The notes under the pieces were generated by a model. It ran no database searches, was not told the origin of the DNA, and saw only the letters and a list, made by a program, of their open reading frames with translations. This document shows, one piece after another, positions 22,361 through 31,919 of a stretch of DNA of 64,000 nucleotides (positions are counted from its first letter, which is position 1; the number at the start of each line of letters is the position of its first letter). The DNA is from Prostheceraeus crozeri. Lineage: Eukaryota > Platyhelminthes > Polycladida > Euryleptidae. The stretch covers positions 124,001 to 188,000 of the forward strand of contig CAJQUW010016185.1 in assembly GCA_907163375.1 (NCBI GenBank). The letters run 5' to 3'. The translations under genes were made by a program, and so were the position numbers.

Positions 22361-22818
22361 GTTGGTTATCTGATGCAGAGCTAGAGAGAGTCGTTCAAGA
22401 ATATGGTGATGAACGCACTGTTGCAGCATTTCGAGGTGTGTTTTCCATTAATAATATGCCCACAGTTTTACCAAAACCACCCTCATTCATTATCATGAAT
22501 ACTGATACAGCACACTTACCCGGCAAACACTGGAAAGTTTTGTTTATTGATAAAAACTATTGCGGCGAAATCTTTGATTCATTGGCCTTACCAAACTGTG
22601 ATTATGTCACACGTTTCATGAACCGTCATTCACGAAAATGGATTCGCAATGCTTTGGCCTATCAACATCCCTTGTCTTCAACATGTGGAGCCTATGCCCT
22701 CTACTTTGTAATGCAACGACTACATTATGACTCTTTACTTGATATTTGTAAACATTTTTCACATGATACCCTTGTCAATGAAAAGCGCATTCGTAACTTT
22801 TATAAAAGCCTTCAATAA
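22357..22818 (+). CDS. Adenovirus-type cysteine protease (maturation protease) of Polinton C
   Basis: The catalytic motifs are in order: H in LPGKHWKVLF (~22525), D in GEIFDSLALP (~22570) and C in SSTCGAYALYF (~22680). This is the adenain/Ulp1-like C5 family used to mature virion proteins. The frame is open from 22357 and overlaps the MCP stop, but the codon there is TTG. The usual TGATG-type overlap start is absent and the first in-frame ATG is at about 22456, after which the whole catalytic region still follows. Either TTG is used or the start has been lost. The stop TAA lies inside an AATAAA signal. Confidence 0.85.
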   Translation: MSWLSDAELERVVQEYGDERTVAAFRGVFSINNMPTVLPKPPSFIIMNTDTAHLPGKHWKVLFIDKNYCGEIFDSLALPNCDYVTRFMNRHSRKWIRNALAYQHPLSSTCGAYALYFVMQRLHYDSLLDICKHFSHDTLVNEKRIRNFYKSLQ

Positions 22819-22849
22819 ATATGTACAATTAAAATTTGTTTTCTTTATT
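22814..22849. terminator. Convergent polyadenylation signals
   Basis: AATAAA at 22814-22819 (plus strand, overlapping the protease stop) faces TTTATT at 22844-22849, an AATAAA on the minus strand for the gene at 22936-23286. Confidence 0.6.
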
Positions 22850-22935
22850 ATACTTCAATGGAAAAGTAGATGATGTGATTGAATAGGTTGTATTTAGTCA
22901 TGAAACATGAATAGGTAGAGATGAGAAGACATTGT

Positions 22936-23286
22936 TCACTTGTCGCATTCATGCTTATGAGTGTTGGTTTGTTGAAGGTAAGTCATGATGCGAGGATGTA
23001 TACGTTCTCTATACTTGTTCCAACTTGAGGATGTAAAATGTATAACACCATATTGATCATGAAGAGCAATGAAATCTCGTCGAATAATGAAGAGACGTCC
23101 ACCTAGAGGGATATAGTACATTGGATGATGCATGATATGTACAGCATCGTGGAGGTTATCCATTTGAAAAGGGCATAAACTTATTTTAACATGTCGATGA
23201 GTATCGTAAAAGGTAATGCGTCGAGCCTTCCATGTAACGTGACACTGAGAAGAGAGCTTGGCAATCATGGTTAGTTTTGGACACAT
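22936..23286 (-). CDS. Unknown 116-residue protein on the opposite strand
   Basis: The frame is uninterrupted from an ATG at 23286 and is followed by its own AATAAA. The protein is rich in histidine and aromatic residues (YDTHRHVKI, HIMHHPMYYIPLGGRLF, IALHDQYGVIHF), with an alternating pattern that looks like beta strands. I do not recognise it. It is the only minus-strand gene in the centre of Polinton C. Confidence 0.5.
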   Translation of the reverse strand: MCPKLTMIAKLSSQCHVTWKARRITFYDTHRHVKISLCPFQMDNLHDAVHIMHHPMYYIPLGGRLFIIRRDFIALHDQYGVIHFTSSSWNKYRERIHPRIMTYLQQTNTHKHECDK

Positions 23287-23349
23287 CAAAACGTTTGCTT
23301 AGTCATCTCGTTTAAGCAAAACATTCATAAGAAGTGGATGAAGTCATGT

Positions 23350-23922
23350 TGAGATTCATCATCCTATTTATCATTTGCAATAGTAACATTAGCTGGACGA
23401 GGATTAGATGATGCAGTTCGTCTCATCAAATCACCTATTCATGCAACAAGACCTATTGAAGATGTAATTCTTTCCGGCATAGCCGATCCTTGGCAAAATC
23501 ATGCTTGCAAACTACAGATTTTACGTCAGCGAATGGGTCATGCGTGGGAAATGGTGTTAACAGATTATGGCTTTAAGCGATCGCCTGTAGGTGGCATCGA
23601 TTTGATCAATCCTGTACGTCGCATTGCAATAGAATTAAAAAATAGCTGTCGTGTGAGCTCATCAATAAAACGTGAAATATTTCATACCCTTACAGATTTT
23701 AAACGTAGAAGACCAAGATATCAAGTCATATTTGGTTGTATCAACTATCGCAATATGAAAGAAGGCGGTACAAGCATACTTAGGGGAGTACATTATGTGA
23801 AAGGGCAATCACTCTTAACCAAATTCCTAGGACGAAAGAAAGTGCCTACTGTGAACAGATTGAAAGCAGCAGTTCGTTATGTCATGCGACATAACGCCTC
23901 AGCAAACGACGCTTTATGTTGA
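23350..23922 (+). pseudogene. PD-(D/E)XK restriction-endonuclease-like nuclease
   Basis: The core GGIDLINP...RRIAIELKNS (~23595-23645) gives the D and ExK of the PD-(D/E)XK fold, preceded by an AWEMVL helix and followed by a helix and strand (FKRRRPRYQVIFGCIN). The pattern GxDLxN...ELKN resembles Eco47II/Sau96I-type restriction enzymes. The frame is open from just after a TGA at ~23350, but the first ATG in frame is 23533. The upstream 60 codons look coding (DDAVRLIKSP...), so the original start is probably lost or frameshifted. A nuclease could process element DNA ends or attack host or competitor DNA. No methylase is nearby. Confidence 0.65.
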
Positions 23923-23931
23923 TACTTTAAC

Positions 23932-24079
23932 ATGGAGTTTACAGCAGTGTTTCCCAGTAATGCTCAACCTGAGCGATATGAAAATACAGCTGCTGAGTTT
24001 GAGACTGATTTAACACAGCCGATTGACTTAAATGGTGATTGGGAAGTGGCCCTGCAAGATTTGAGCTATGTGAATAATA
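23932..24079 (+). pseudogene. Large structural protein of Polinton C, segment 1 (5' end)
   Basis: The ATG at 23932 follows the nuclease gene by 9 bases. The N-terminus (FTAVFPSN...F...L.QPIDLNGDWEVALQDLSY) has the FxxxLPSN / WEVALxxxxY pattern of a conserved Polinton virion protein (PY-like). The frame is cut by the mariner-family element at 24080 after the TA target. The frame continues at 25856. Confidence 0.75.
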
Positions 24080-25853
24080 GAGGGTGATACAGAAGTAGTC
24101 TACTGGTTTCAACTAGCTGTAATTTCTTTAGTACTGCAGATATCAACTTGAAATTTGCTGTGTTTAGGCTGAAGACTGGGAAATTTTGCCTGACAAATCC
24201 CTCGTCTATGATAACAGATAAAAGATCTAGTAAAATACATGTAAACATTATACATTTACATTAATTAAGAAGTCTCGATAATTTAGCTTAAAAATGTAAT
24301 TACTAATTAGTCATTAATGCCTGAGTAGTGTCATTCAATATGTCTTCCCTCGACTTGGAGTAGGTTCTGCAGACGACTTTCAAATGCAGTGATAGCATTC
24401 CTTCGTGTTTGAGGTGAAATTCTTCTTATTTCCAGCTCAATACGTCTCCTCAACTCATTCAGATTGGCAATGTGAGTTGTGTAAACTTTCGCTTTGATGT
24501 CGCCCCAAAGCCAGAAGTCAAGGGGTGTTAAGTCTTGACTCCGAGCTGGCCAGTGGATATCTCCCCTCCGTGAAATTAGTCTGCCGGGGAAGATGTCGCG
24601 GAGAAACTCGCACGCAATCTTCGAAGTATGGGGTGTAGCACCGTCCTGCTGGAAGAAAAGCGTACCATTCACGTTCGAATTGCTGCAGTTGTGGGTATAG
24701 CCATGTCTCAAGCATTTTCCTGTAGCCTTGGCCATCAACGTTGGCGTAATTTCCTTTGTCGTCGGTAAAGAAGTATGGACCGAATATGCGATCCCATGTT
24801 ACACCCACCCAGACACAGACTTTTGGCGAGTGTAGAGGATTTTCGATAATGAAATTCGGATCGGAAAGAGCATAATAACGGGTATTCCACTTGTTTACTC
24901 CACCACACGTGTGGAACATTGCTTCATCACTGAAAAGAATTTGCTGGAAAAAGTTAGGATTGCGTTCGAGTTCATTTAACATTTCTGAAGCAAAGTCAAC
25001 ACGATTTTCATGATCCTCCTTATTCATGGAATGGACGGCTCGTAGTCTATAGGGATGGAATTTCGCCTCCTTGAGTATGCGATTCACAGTAGGCTGCGAT
25101 AAGTTGTGCTCGTTCGATAAACGGCGCTGTGAAGTCTGAGGATTATCTTCAATGGATTGAAGGACACGAGAAACGTTCTCATCGCTCCTTGCGTCACGGT
25201 CGCGTCCATTCCTCGGTAATGATGCCAGTCCTAATGTGTGGGCATCTTCTTGGGCCTTTCGGATGGTAGCCGGACAGGGTCGCGGATCACGTGATCTGAG
25301 TCCAAAACGCTTCGCGAATTCTCTCTGCACTGTCGTTGCCCTATCGTGTGTATCCATCAAATGAGCTAAGAAATAGCGTTCCATAGCTGACACAATGCTT
25401 CTGTCTACTGAACAAGAATGAATAAAAGAGAACGATTCACAGATTCAATTTTGAACTTGAAGCTTAAGCTATCGATTGACAATTATTGTTGATGAATAAG
25501 AGACGACATGAGTGAATTTACATAGATAGCTGATGGCATATGACATAGAAAGCTAACACTTGAAGAGTTGAAACACTGTGGTTGCTCGCAATGCACATAA
25601 TTGACGATGAAAAGCAATGTGAGAAACTTCAAATGACTTCATTACTTGGCATCTGCGATTATTACAGGTGTTAATAGCACATGTACATGTACATGTATTT
25701 TACTGGGTCAATTTTCTGTTATCATGAACTAGGGATTTGTCAGGCAAAATTTCCCAGTCTTCTGCCTAAGCACAACAAATTTCAAGTTGATATCTGCAGT
25801 ACTAAAGAAATTACAGCTAGTTGAAACCAGTAGACTACTTCTGAATCACCCTG
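24080..25853 (-). mobile_element. Tc1/mariner-superfamily element inserted in Polinton C
   Basis: The termini are inverted repeats of about 175 bp (left from 24080 GAGGGTGATACAGAAGTAG, right ending ...CTTCTGAATCACCCTG at 25853), flanked by TA on both sides (24078-24079 and 25854-25855). It splits the structural gene in frame; removing the element and one TA leaves an uninterrupted frame. Length is 1774 bp. Confidence 0.9.
24331..25393 (-). pseudogene. Mariner-superfamily transposase, frameshifted
   Basis: An N-terminal helix-turn-helix region (TSQRRLSNEHNLSQPTVNRIL) is followed by a DDE/D catalytic domain: D in LFSDEAMFH (~24930), D in FQQDGATPH (~24660) and D in SQDLTPLDFWLW (~24530). The first frame (from 25393) and the second (to 24331) differ, with the change near 24705, between the first and second catalytic aspartates. 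The transposase is therefore inactive here. Confidence 0.85.
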
Positions 25854-25855
25854 TA

Positions 25856-25971
25856 TAAGAACCATTGCAAATGAAGAGATTACATTAGGCACTGCAACGA
25901 ATCAAGACTTGTACTTTCCAAAACTAGAGCGAAATGATAAAGTACATACCTACAACTTGAATGAACATGCA
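25856..25971 (+). pseudogene. Large structural protein of Polinton C, segment 2
   Basis: This 116-bp piece continues the frame of 23932-24079 after the mariner-family element and is cut at 25971 by Polinton D. The last six bases (CATGCA) are the target duplicated by D. Confidence 0.75.
25966..25971. other. Target site duplication of Polinton D, left copy (CATGCA)
   Basis: It is identical to 42795-42800. Both copies directly abut the AGTAATGGGC terminus of D. Confidence 0.95.
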
Positions 25972-26610
25972 AGTAATGGGCAAAAGACCGTTCCAGGACA
26001 CCATAAAATTCAAAAAATAGCATCTTTAAAAACGACATAAATTCATGAATTTAGACCCTTTTTCAGGTTTTTAAGACCTAAATTCATGAATTTAGTCGTT
26101 TTTAAAGATACCGATTTTTCAAAAAATAGTATTTTTAAAAACGACATAAATTCATGAATTTTGGTCATTTTTCAGGTTATGAAGACCTAAATTCATAAAT
26201 TTAGGCGTTTTTAAAAATACCCAATTTTTCAAATTTTTCAAAATCTGAAATTTGAGAATTACAATTTTCACCCTTAAAATCATGACCGTTCCAGGACACC
26301 GAAAATCATAAAAGTTAAGAATCTCAAATTTGAGAATTAAAATTTTTACCCTTAAAATCATGACCGTTCCAGGACACCGAAAATCATAAAAGTTGAGAAT
26401 TTCAAATTCATGAATTTTATCCATCTTTCAGGTTTTTAAAATATATCATGTGACTAAAAATATTTCTTTAAAAATGGAAGAAACAAAAGTGGATGAAACC
26501 AAAAGACTATATCCTTCGTTATCTCAATTAAAAACAAGTGAAATTGATCTCAATTATTATTAAGATTAGAGCATTATGATAAATTAAGAAGACGCAATTA
26601 TTACTTAGAC
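25972..26610 (+). repeat. Left terminal inverted repeat of Polinton D
   Basis: It matches the reverse complement of the right end almost base for base. The block contains several palindromes of the type TAAATTCATGAATTTA (e.g. 26038, 26082, 26143). One ~80-bp unit (ACCGTTCCAGGACACCGAAAATC) is present twice here (26285 and 26362) and once on the right. The inner part (26474-26610) is a truncated copy of the right-end gene. Confidence 0.9.
26474..26610 (+). pseudogene. Truncated copy of the right-end membrane protein gene
   Basis: Starting with ATG at 26474, this repeats the first codons of the gene at 42370 (MEETKVDET), then diverges by indels and ends. At the position where the right copy has TGA (within ...TTATTATGAAGATTAGAG), this copy has TTA, showing that the right copy carries a nonsense mutation. 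It exists because the gene start lies in the TIR. Confidence 0.7.
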
Positions 26611-27390
26611 ATTCTTCGTTATTGCATTCTCAACGTTATTTAAAGTACTAATTGTGTGAACTAGAAGATCATTGTAACTCATAAACTCAAAATTATTCAA
26701 TGAACCCGTACACTGGCTGATAATTGAAGAGAGACAGAGATTGAAGAGAGAAAGAGATTTATTGTTCTAGCAATGGAAACATCTAACAACTTCTCCCTAA
26801 AATTATCGTGGAGAATCTTTTGTCATTTCAATTTACGCATCCGTAAACTTTTGACATTTCAACTTACGCGTGCGTAAAAGTTTTGACATTTCAATTTACC
26901 CCTACGTAAATTATTTTCAGAATCTGTTTTCAAAATCTATTTTCAAAGTCTGTTTTCAAATTCAGTTTTAGAAATCGATTTGCAAAATTCATTTAGCGTT
27001 TGCCAAACACATACGGGTAGTAAAGTACTTCCCATTGTGAAGACATGAATAGATTAAGCACATAAGAGTGCATTGACAATAAAAGCAAATGACAATAAAA
27101 TTCTTCTTGTGAACTCAGAACGCATAAACGCCGATATGCGGGTTAGTTGTTATGGCAATTTTAAACAATGATTTTAACGATGAAACATATTAACAAATGA
27201 AGTTCATGAAGAAAATGGAAATATGTAAAACAATATAGATTAGAATAATTATAATATGATCATTTCAAAATCGAATAAGTAGTAAGGAAAGTCATCATTA
27301 GAGAACAGTTTTAAATCAATACCCCCTCCCTTCTGACTTCTAGGGGTCCCTTAAGACATTTTTTTATTATAAAATCAGCAACATAAATGA
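26611..27390. other. AT-rich non-coding region of Polinton D with palindromic iterons
   Basis: No open frame of note occurs here. It holds the three-copy iteron array (26832-26910), four ~16-bp TCTGTTTTCAAA-type repeats (about 26920-26970) and a CCCCT/AGGGG hairpin (27321-27347). It lies between the left TIR and the protease gene and is the only long intergenic space in D. Confidence 0.6.
26832..26910. repeat. Three palindromic iterons (TTTACGnnnnCGTAAA), 31-32 bp apart
   Basis: TTTACGCATCCGTAAA (26832), CTTACGCGTGCGTAAA (26863) and TTTACCCCTACGTAAA (26895) are regularly spaced by about three helical turns, with TTTGACATTTCAA between them. Such spacing suggests a binding site for a dimeric protein, as in replication origins or operators. 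Confidence 0.65.
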
Positions 27391-27798
27391 GTTTTTGAAA
27401 TTATATGGAACCAAACAACTACAAATTTTGATCTAAAGAAAATTGCAAATCAATTAGGAATAAAGAATTTTCATGTTCTAATGAGAGCCGAATTACAATT
27501 CCTAAAAAATAAGCCAACTGTAAATTTCATAACAAATCTTCATACGTCAGATGAAAAAGGTGTACATTGGTCTGCAGGTATGTCTAATAAAAATGGAGAT
27601 AATTACTATTTTGACTCATACGGACTTCCACCTACAAATGAAGTCAAAAAATTACTTGGCAATGGAACTTATAATACATTTCAAATTCAAAAACCAGGAA
27701 CTACATATTGCGGTCAATTATGTCTTTATGTTTTATTTAAATTACAGGAAGGAGTACCATTTCTAGATATTATGTTAGAATTGAATAAGGGAATTTAA
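27391..27798 (+). CDS. Adenovirus-type cysteine protease of Polinton D
   Basis: The catalytic motifs are H in GVHWSAG (~27566), D in YYFDSYG (~27610) and C in TTYCGQLCLYV (~27710), the C5/adenain family. The frame is open from 27391, directly after a TGA. The first in-frame ATG is at 27481, but the 30 codons before it look like protease sequence (NFDLKKIANQLGIKNF), so the original start is lost or out of frame. It is the only plus-strand gene in the left part of D. Confidence 0.8.
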   Translation, partial: VFEIIWNQTTTNFDLKKIANQLGIKNFHVLMRAELQFLKNKPTVNFITNLHTSDEKGVHWSAGMSNKNGDNYYFDSYGLPPTNEVKKLLGNGTYNTFQIQKPGTTYCGQLCLYVLFKLQEGVPFLDIMLELNKGI

Positions 27799-27839
27799 TT
27801 CCCGAAAAACGTTAGTTCCAATAATAATGATAATGATAA

Positions 27840-28720
27840 TTAAAAATCACTTCGTTGTAATTCATTTTGATAAAATCGGCCTCTGATATTTTCATCATCT
27901 AAATCTTTGATTTCGTAAGTAATCGGATAAGTTTGATTTATTTTACAAACTTCAAATATTTCTTTAGTCCAATAGCCAACGAAGCCTTTATCAAATTTAT
28001 TCTTATACTTTAATATTCTAACTCTATCACCAATTTTAAACTTCGGCTTAAGTTTCTGCATATTCGGATTACTCTCATTCGAATAATTATTCTCGAATAT
28101 TTTTTTTCTTATCAAATCAGGGTCGTCAGAAGCATTCTTTGGGGTTTCTTCAATACCAGAATGAACTTTATTATTGTACTCTTCTACAACTCCTGGTAAT
28201 ATCTTCAACCATTTCTGATTTCTTTGCTCAGTAAATTTCTTGAATAATTTATTTTTTAACGTCCGATTGAATCTTTCTATCACTACAGCTTTTCCTGCAT
28301 TTTCAGTTGAATAAACAGTTTCAAATAATGGCTGAACGTTTCTGTTATAAAATTCCGACCCTTTATCAACAAACAATTTTTTTGGCTTTCTCTTACTTTC
28401 TTTAAAGATTTCTTCAAACGCATATTTAACTGATAGACCACTTTTATTTTTAAAGGATTTACCCAAGCGTATCGTGTATATAAATCTATAACGGTCAATG
28501 CGTATTTGTAGTCCCTTTCATTCGGAATATTTATTAGATCAGCACTCCAAATATCATCTTTATTAAATACTTTTACTTTCAATAAATATTTAGGCTTTCT
28601 GTATTCCCTATGAATTTCGGACGCGTAGGTTCGAGCGTTGCTCTCAGACAACTTTGCTGTCGTTTCATTTAAACCCTGACCGAATAATATTTTAGCTTGT
28701 AAAGCTTTCTTAACAAACAT
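27840..28720 (-). pseudogene. Retroviral-type integrase of Polinton D, frameshifted
   Basis: The DDE triad is D in IWSADLINI (~28545), D in LFVDKGSEF (~28365) and E in VIERFNRTLK (~28275). A C-terminal SH3-like segment follows (DRVRILKYK...YWTKEIFEV...GRFYQNEL). The first D is in the frame ending at 28283 and the other two in the frame open from 28466, so a frameshift lies at ~28440-28466. The N-terminal part runs directly out of the tail of the PLA2-like protein (VKKALQAKILFGQGL), so the usual integrase N-terminus seems deleted. I see no chromodomain, unlike the enzyme of Polinton C. Confidence 0.85.
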
Positions 28721-29122
28721 TCTTTCAATTTTTTCTCTAAATGTAGGATTCTGAATACTATCTCATTCTTGAATCATCTTCTTATCAGCTGCATGTCGAG
28801 AACTTAGATCATGATTTTGATAAGCTAAATCATGCCTGTAAGCTGCGGCATCTACTCTATTTATTGGTTCTTCACCTGGTTTTGGATTATTATTCTCATC
28901 TAGTCTTATATCTAATCGAGTTCCTGGACCGGTATATGAATGACCAGGAAGATGTTTTTCTTTTGAATATTTACTCCAAATAAATCCAGGAAAGTTTGCT
29001 AATGTTTTTTCTATGTCGTTACCTTCATAAATTTTACAATTTGAGTTTTTATTTTTGTTTAATAGATAATTCAATAAATCTAAATTAGAAATTTTTAATT
29101 TAATTAAATTTTCGGAATCCAT
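28640..29122 (-). pseudogene. Phospholipase A2-like virion protein of Polinton D
   Basis: The calcium-loop motif YTGPGT and the catalytic-type motif HDLAY (in VDAAAYRHDLAYQNH) occur in the order and spacing of the parvovirus VP1-type PLA2 domain (~residues 55-105). The ATG at 29122 is preceded by the AAAATG context common in D. The frame stops at 28763 (TGA) but continues in the same frame with codons typical of the family tail (NPTFREKIER), which then merge with the integrase region. In parvoviruses this domain breaches endosomal membranes during entry. For D only presence of the motif is shown; activity is unknown. Confidence 0.75.
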
Positions 29123-29166
29123 TTTAAAAGATAAAATATTTTTAAGGATAAAATAAAATCAATGTT

Positions 29167-29649
29167 TTACCGAATCATACTAGGACTTAGATATATTCCA
29201 GAACCATCTTTAGTTTCCTTAATTTCAATTAAATCATCAACATTGTGGAGAATATTTTTAAGAACTCGTTTTCCTTCATCAACTAATTTTAATTTACTAA
29301 TAAAATTATCTACTATTCCGTCACCCCTAGCAACTTTCTCTAACTCTCTATTATGACGTTTTTGTTCTTCTAATGCTGCCTTCTCTGATTTATTTTTATT
29401 TACTGCTTGGACAATACCAGCTGTCCCACCTGCAATACTTCCTGCTGCTGCTATGCCTCCTATTATTAGTGGAATTAATGGGAGAATTCCACCGTTCTTT
29501 TCTTCTTGTAATTGAATATTCTCTATCATTGGTTTACCTATGTAATACTTTTTTTTGTTAATCGTAATAGTTTTAGGGGTATTTTTGTCAACAATATTAC
29601 GTAATTTTAATTCAACAGTTTTATTATTATTACTTTTCGCTTGCGACAT
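29167..29649 (-). CDS. Membrane-active virion protein with GGILPLIPLIIGG helix
   Basis: The 160-residue frame is intact. A polar N-terminal half is followed by a glycine-rich hydrophobic segment (GGILPLIPLIIGGIAAAGSI) and a charged helical C-terminal half (NKNKSEKAALEEQKRHNREL). The hydrophobic segment resembles that of the pX-like proteins of Polintons and adintoviruses, including the one at 17670 in Polinton C. A role in core packing or membrane interaction is inferred. It lies between the capsid and PLA2-like genes. Confidence 0.6.
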   Translation of the reverse strand: MSQAKSNNNKTVELKLRNIVDKNTPKTITINKKKYYIGKPMIENIQLQEEKNGGILPLIPLIIGGIAAAGSIAGGTAGIVQAVNKNKSEKAALEEQKRHNRELEKVARGDGIVDNFISKLKLVDEGKRVLKNILHNVDDLIEIKETKDGSGIYLSPSMIR

Positions 29650-29654
29650 TTTTA

Positions 29655-29745
29655 ATAAAAAAATTTTAAGTTAAGAATTTTTAATCTATTCTAGTTATGA
29701 AAAAATTTTAAGTTAAGAATTTTTAATCTATTCTAGTTGTCAAAA
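29655..29745. repeat. Two tandem ~43-bp copies of TTTTAAGTTAAGAATTTTTAATC
   Basis: The unit TTAAGTTAAGAATTTTTA followed by ATCTATTCTAGTT occurs twice between the capsid gene and the 29167-29649 gene, with a third partial copy (TTTTAAGTTATC). It may be promoter-proximal. Confidence 0.7.
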
Positions 29746-29769
29746 TTTTAAGTTATCAAAAAATTTTAA

Positions 29770-31103
29770 TTAATTTATCCTTGCCATCTTTCCATTAAGA
29801 ATTTCAATAGAATATTTTACATCTTCTAGCAATAAACCATAAGCCATCAATGAAGTTGTGGAATCTTTATTTTCAATATTAATTGTTACATCACAACCAG
29901 TCTTGATAATATCTTCAGATTGTGCACTTAAATCGAAACAGAAAACAGGATATAAATGTCTCCAATCTCCAGGAGTTAATTGTGGTTCAACTCCAAATTC
30001 TATACAAAGATTTCGATAAGAATCATATCCTTCCATAAATTGATTATTGGTATCATCGAATCTTAATGGATCAATTGGATATCGGGTTTGATTTAAAGCA
30101 ACTTGTAAACTTCGAATTGTATTAATATGGAAGAGATTATTGTTCTTATCAAAACTTGGAGAATTATTTCTTTGAAAAGTTAGTAATAAATATCTTGGTG
30201 TATTTGAAGTTCTAGTAAAATGCCAGTTAAATCTTTGTTCGGAAAAAGTTACTGAACTAGCAGTACGCTTTAGAAAATTAACTGGAATTGGTTTGTTAGT
30301 ATTTAATCTTTTTGCAATAGCTGTTTCAATCTCTAAACTAGGAGTAATATGCTTAATCCACCATTCAAGTCTATCAATTTTTAAATATTCTTTTTTTCCA
30401 GTCTTACCAAAAAGATTAATTCATTATTTGCTGTGCGATGAATTATTAATTTAAATTTTAATTGATATGATATTTTATCATAATCTAAATATCCGAATAA
30501 TGGAGACAATGACCAATTTACTGTCTGTTTACTTTTCTTGTTAAATTCACGTCTTTCTTTATATGCACTATTGTTTGTTTTATTTAAATGTTTTGCAATA
30601 TTTTCTACATCTTTCGCAATTCCTGCTGCATCTGTTCCAGCGTGAGTTAAATCATCAACAATTATACCATCATTAGTATCAGGAAACCAACCTTCGATTT
30701 CATACTTTTTATTATTTTCACCAATTGTTACAAATCTAAGCATTGTATCAATTACACCTGGAGAATCACTTATTGTTTCTATATTTTGAGTTGCAACATC
30801 TAAACGCATTTGTGTAAATAATCTTGGAAAGAAATTATTCTCTAGTGCAATATTATCGGTATCTGGTAATGGTGTTGTAAAATTGGCATCACTATACAAA
30901 GAATATTCACAGTGTAAAAATTAATCAGGTAAATATAAATAACTCTGCTGATTATCAACTTCAAAAATTAAATCGCCTCCAGTATTTACTCTACTGGAAG
31001 ATCCGGGATTCATAGCAATTCTTATATAGTCATTCTTTTTTTGATTATAACTAACACCTGGTGGTTTATCTAATTCAAATTTATTTTCAATTAGCAAAGA
31101 CAT
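29770..31103 (-). pseudogene. Double-jelly-roll major capsid protein of Polinton D
   Basis: The ATG at 31103 follows TTTTTTATAAAA. The protein contains NNFFPRLFTQMRLDV, NWSLSPLFGYLDYDKISYQLKF and YPVFCFDLSAQ segments that match the insect/cnidarian Polinton DJR capsid group, distinct from the F54H12.2-like MCP in Polinton C. Expected length is about 445 residues. Breaks are an in-frame TAA at about 30923 and a frameshift near 30385-30400. It forms the virion shell in intact relatives. Confidence 0.75.
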
Positions 31104-31213
31104 TTTTATAAAAAATAATTTAACATTTTGTTTTTTCTCACACACAGAAAAAATTTTGCTAAAAAATTTTACTAAAAAAATTTTACTAAAATATATTTTA
31201 GAATTTTGCTAGA

Positions 31214-31250
31214 CCAGCTCCGCTGCAGCTTTGCTGGTTAGACCGAAGGT
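31214..31250. repeat. Twin hairpin 1 (intergenic)
   Basis: CAGC-TTT-GCTG (31226-31236), within an ACCAGC...GCTGGT stem, is followed by ACC-GAA-GGT (31242-31250). It lies just upstream of the capsid gene and is GC-rich in AT-rich surroundings. Confidence 0.75.
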
Positions 31251-31333
31251 TGCTGCTCACACCATTACCTCTTATTTCTTCAATTGAACGTTTTATGGCT
31301 ACGCCTGATTTCTTCTTATGTTTACTATCAGAC

Positions 31334-31346
31334 GGAGCTCCGCTCC
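31334..31346. repeat. Hairpin 2 (GGAGC-TCC-GCTCC)
   Basis: A perfect 5-bp stem with a 3-nt loop, at the end of the 31365-31762 gene. Confidence 0.75.
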
Positions 31347-31364
31347 TCAAGGTTTCCCCCACAG

Positions 31365-31762
31365 CTATGTTAGCAATTTTTTTTTTGTTTCCTCTGAAAG
31401 TTTTTTTAAATTTTTAAGTTCTTCAGAATCATTCCTAAGTTTACGAATAGCTTCTAGTTGTTTTAATTCGTTTTGAGACTTAACAGCATTTGATATTGCA
31501 CTAGCTGTACTACCTATAGCAGCTGCTCCTTTTGCAGCAGATGTAATCAAATCTTTATCATTTTTATTTAGTTAACGATACTTCCAATACCAGAAAAGAT
31601 GCCAGCTCCTTCCGTGTGAACGGCACCTGCGGTGCCTAGGAACTTTTGTGTTCCGACTTTTTCTCTATTATGATAATGATAAACAGGATTCCTACGTGGT
31701 TCATGAGCAATTCTTTGATTTGAAGCAAAATGCTTAAGATTGTGTTTATAAATTATAGGCAT
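31365..31762 (-). pseudogene. Small alanine/glycine-rich virion-type protein, broken
   Basis: The frame from ATG 31762 (context AAAAAAATGCC) encodes a basic start (YKHNLKHFASNQRIAHEPRR) and ends GIFSGIGSIVN at a stop at 31568. A second frame (to 31365) encodes SAAKGAAAIGSTASAIS followed by a charged coiled coil. Together they look like one small-residue helical protein with a frameshift near 31560. In the first frame, the codons for LGTAGAVHTEG come from twin hairpin 3. Similar Ala/Gly proteins in other Polintons are minor virion proteins; the function here is unknown. Confidence 0.45.
31612..31636. repeat. Twin hairpin 3 (inside an ORF)
   Basis: CCGT-GTGA-ACGG (31612-31623) is followed by GGCACC-TGC-GGTGCC (31622-31636). 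It lies inside the minus-strand frame 31568-31762 without breaking it. Confidence 0.75.
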
Positions 31763-31802
31763 TTTTTAGGAATAAATTTGACTTTTGGGAAAAATATTTA
31801 CG

Positions 31803-31835
31803 ATCGGCTAAAGCCTCGAGGAGCATCTCTCCGAT
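31803..31835. repeat. Hairpin cluster 4
   Basis: An outer stem ATCGG...CCGAT (31803-31807/31831-31835) encloses GGCT-AA-AGCC and GGAG...CTCC stems, giving a three-way junction shape. It lies just upstream of the 31762 start codon. Confidence 0.6.
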
Positions 31836-31919
31836 TACGATTTACGTGTGTGAATGTCCAACAACTTCGTGATAACTTTATTAATTTTCCGTTGCACTTT
31901 ATCTATTGCGTCAAGTAGC

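Noticed and set aside
26020-26420. CRISPR-like regular repeats in the D TIR
   Set aside because: The repeats are variable palindromes within an inverted terminal repeat in a eukaryotic element, without uniform spacers or cas genes.
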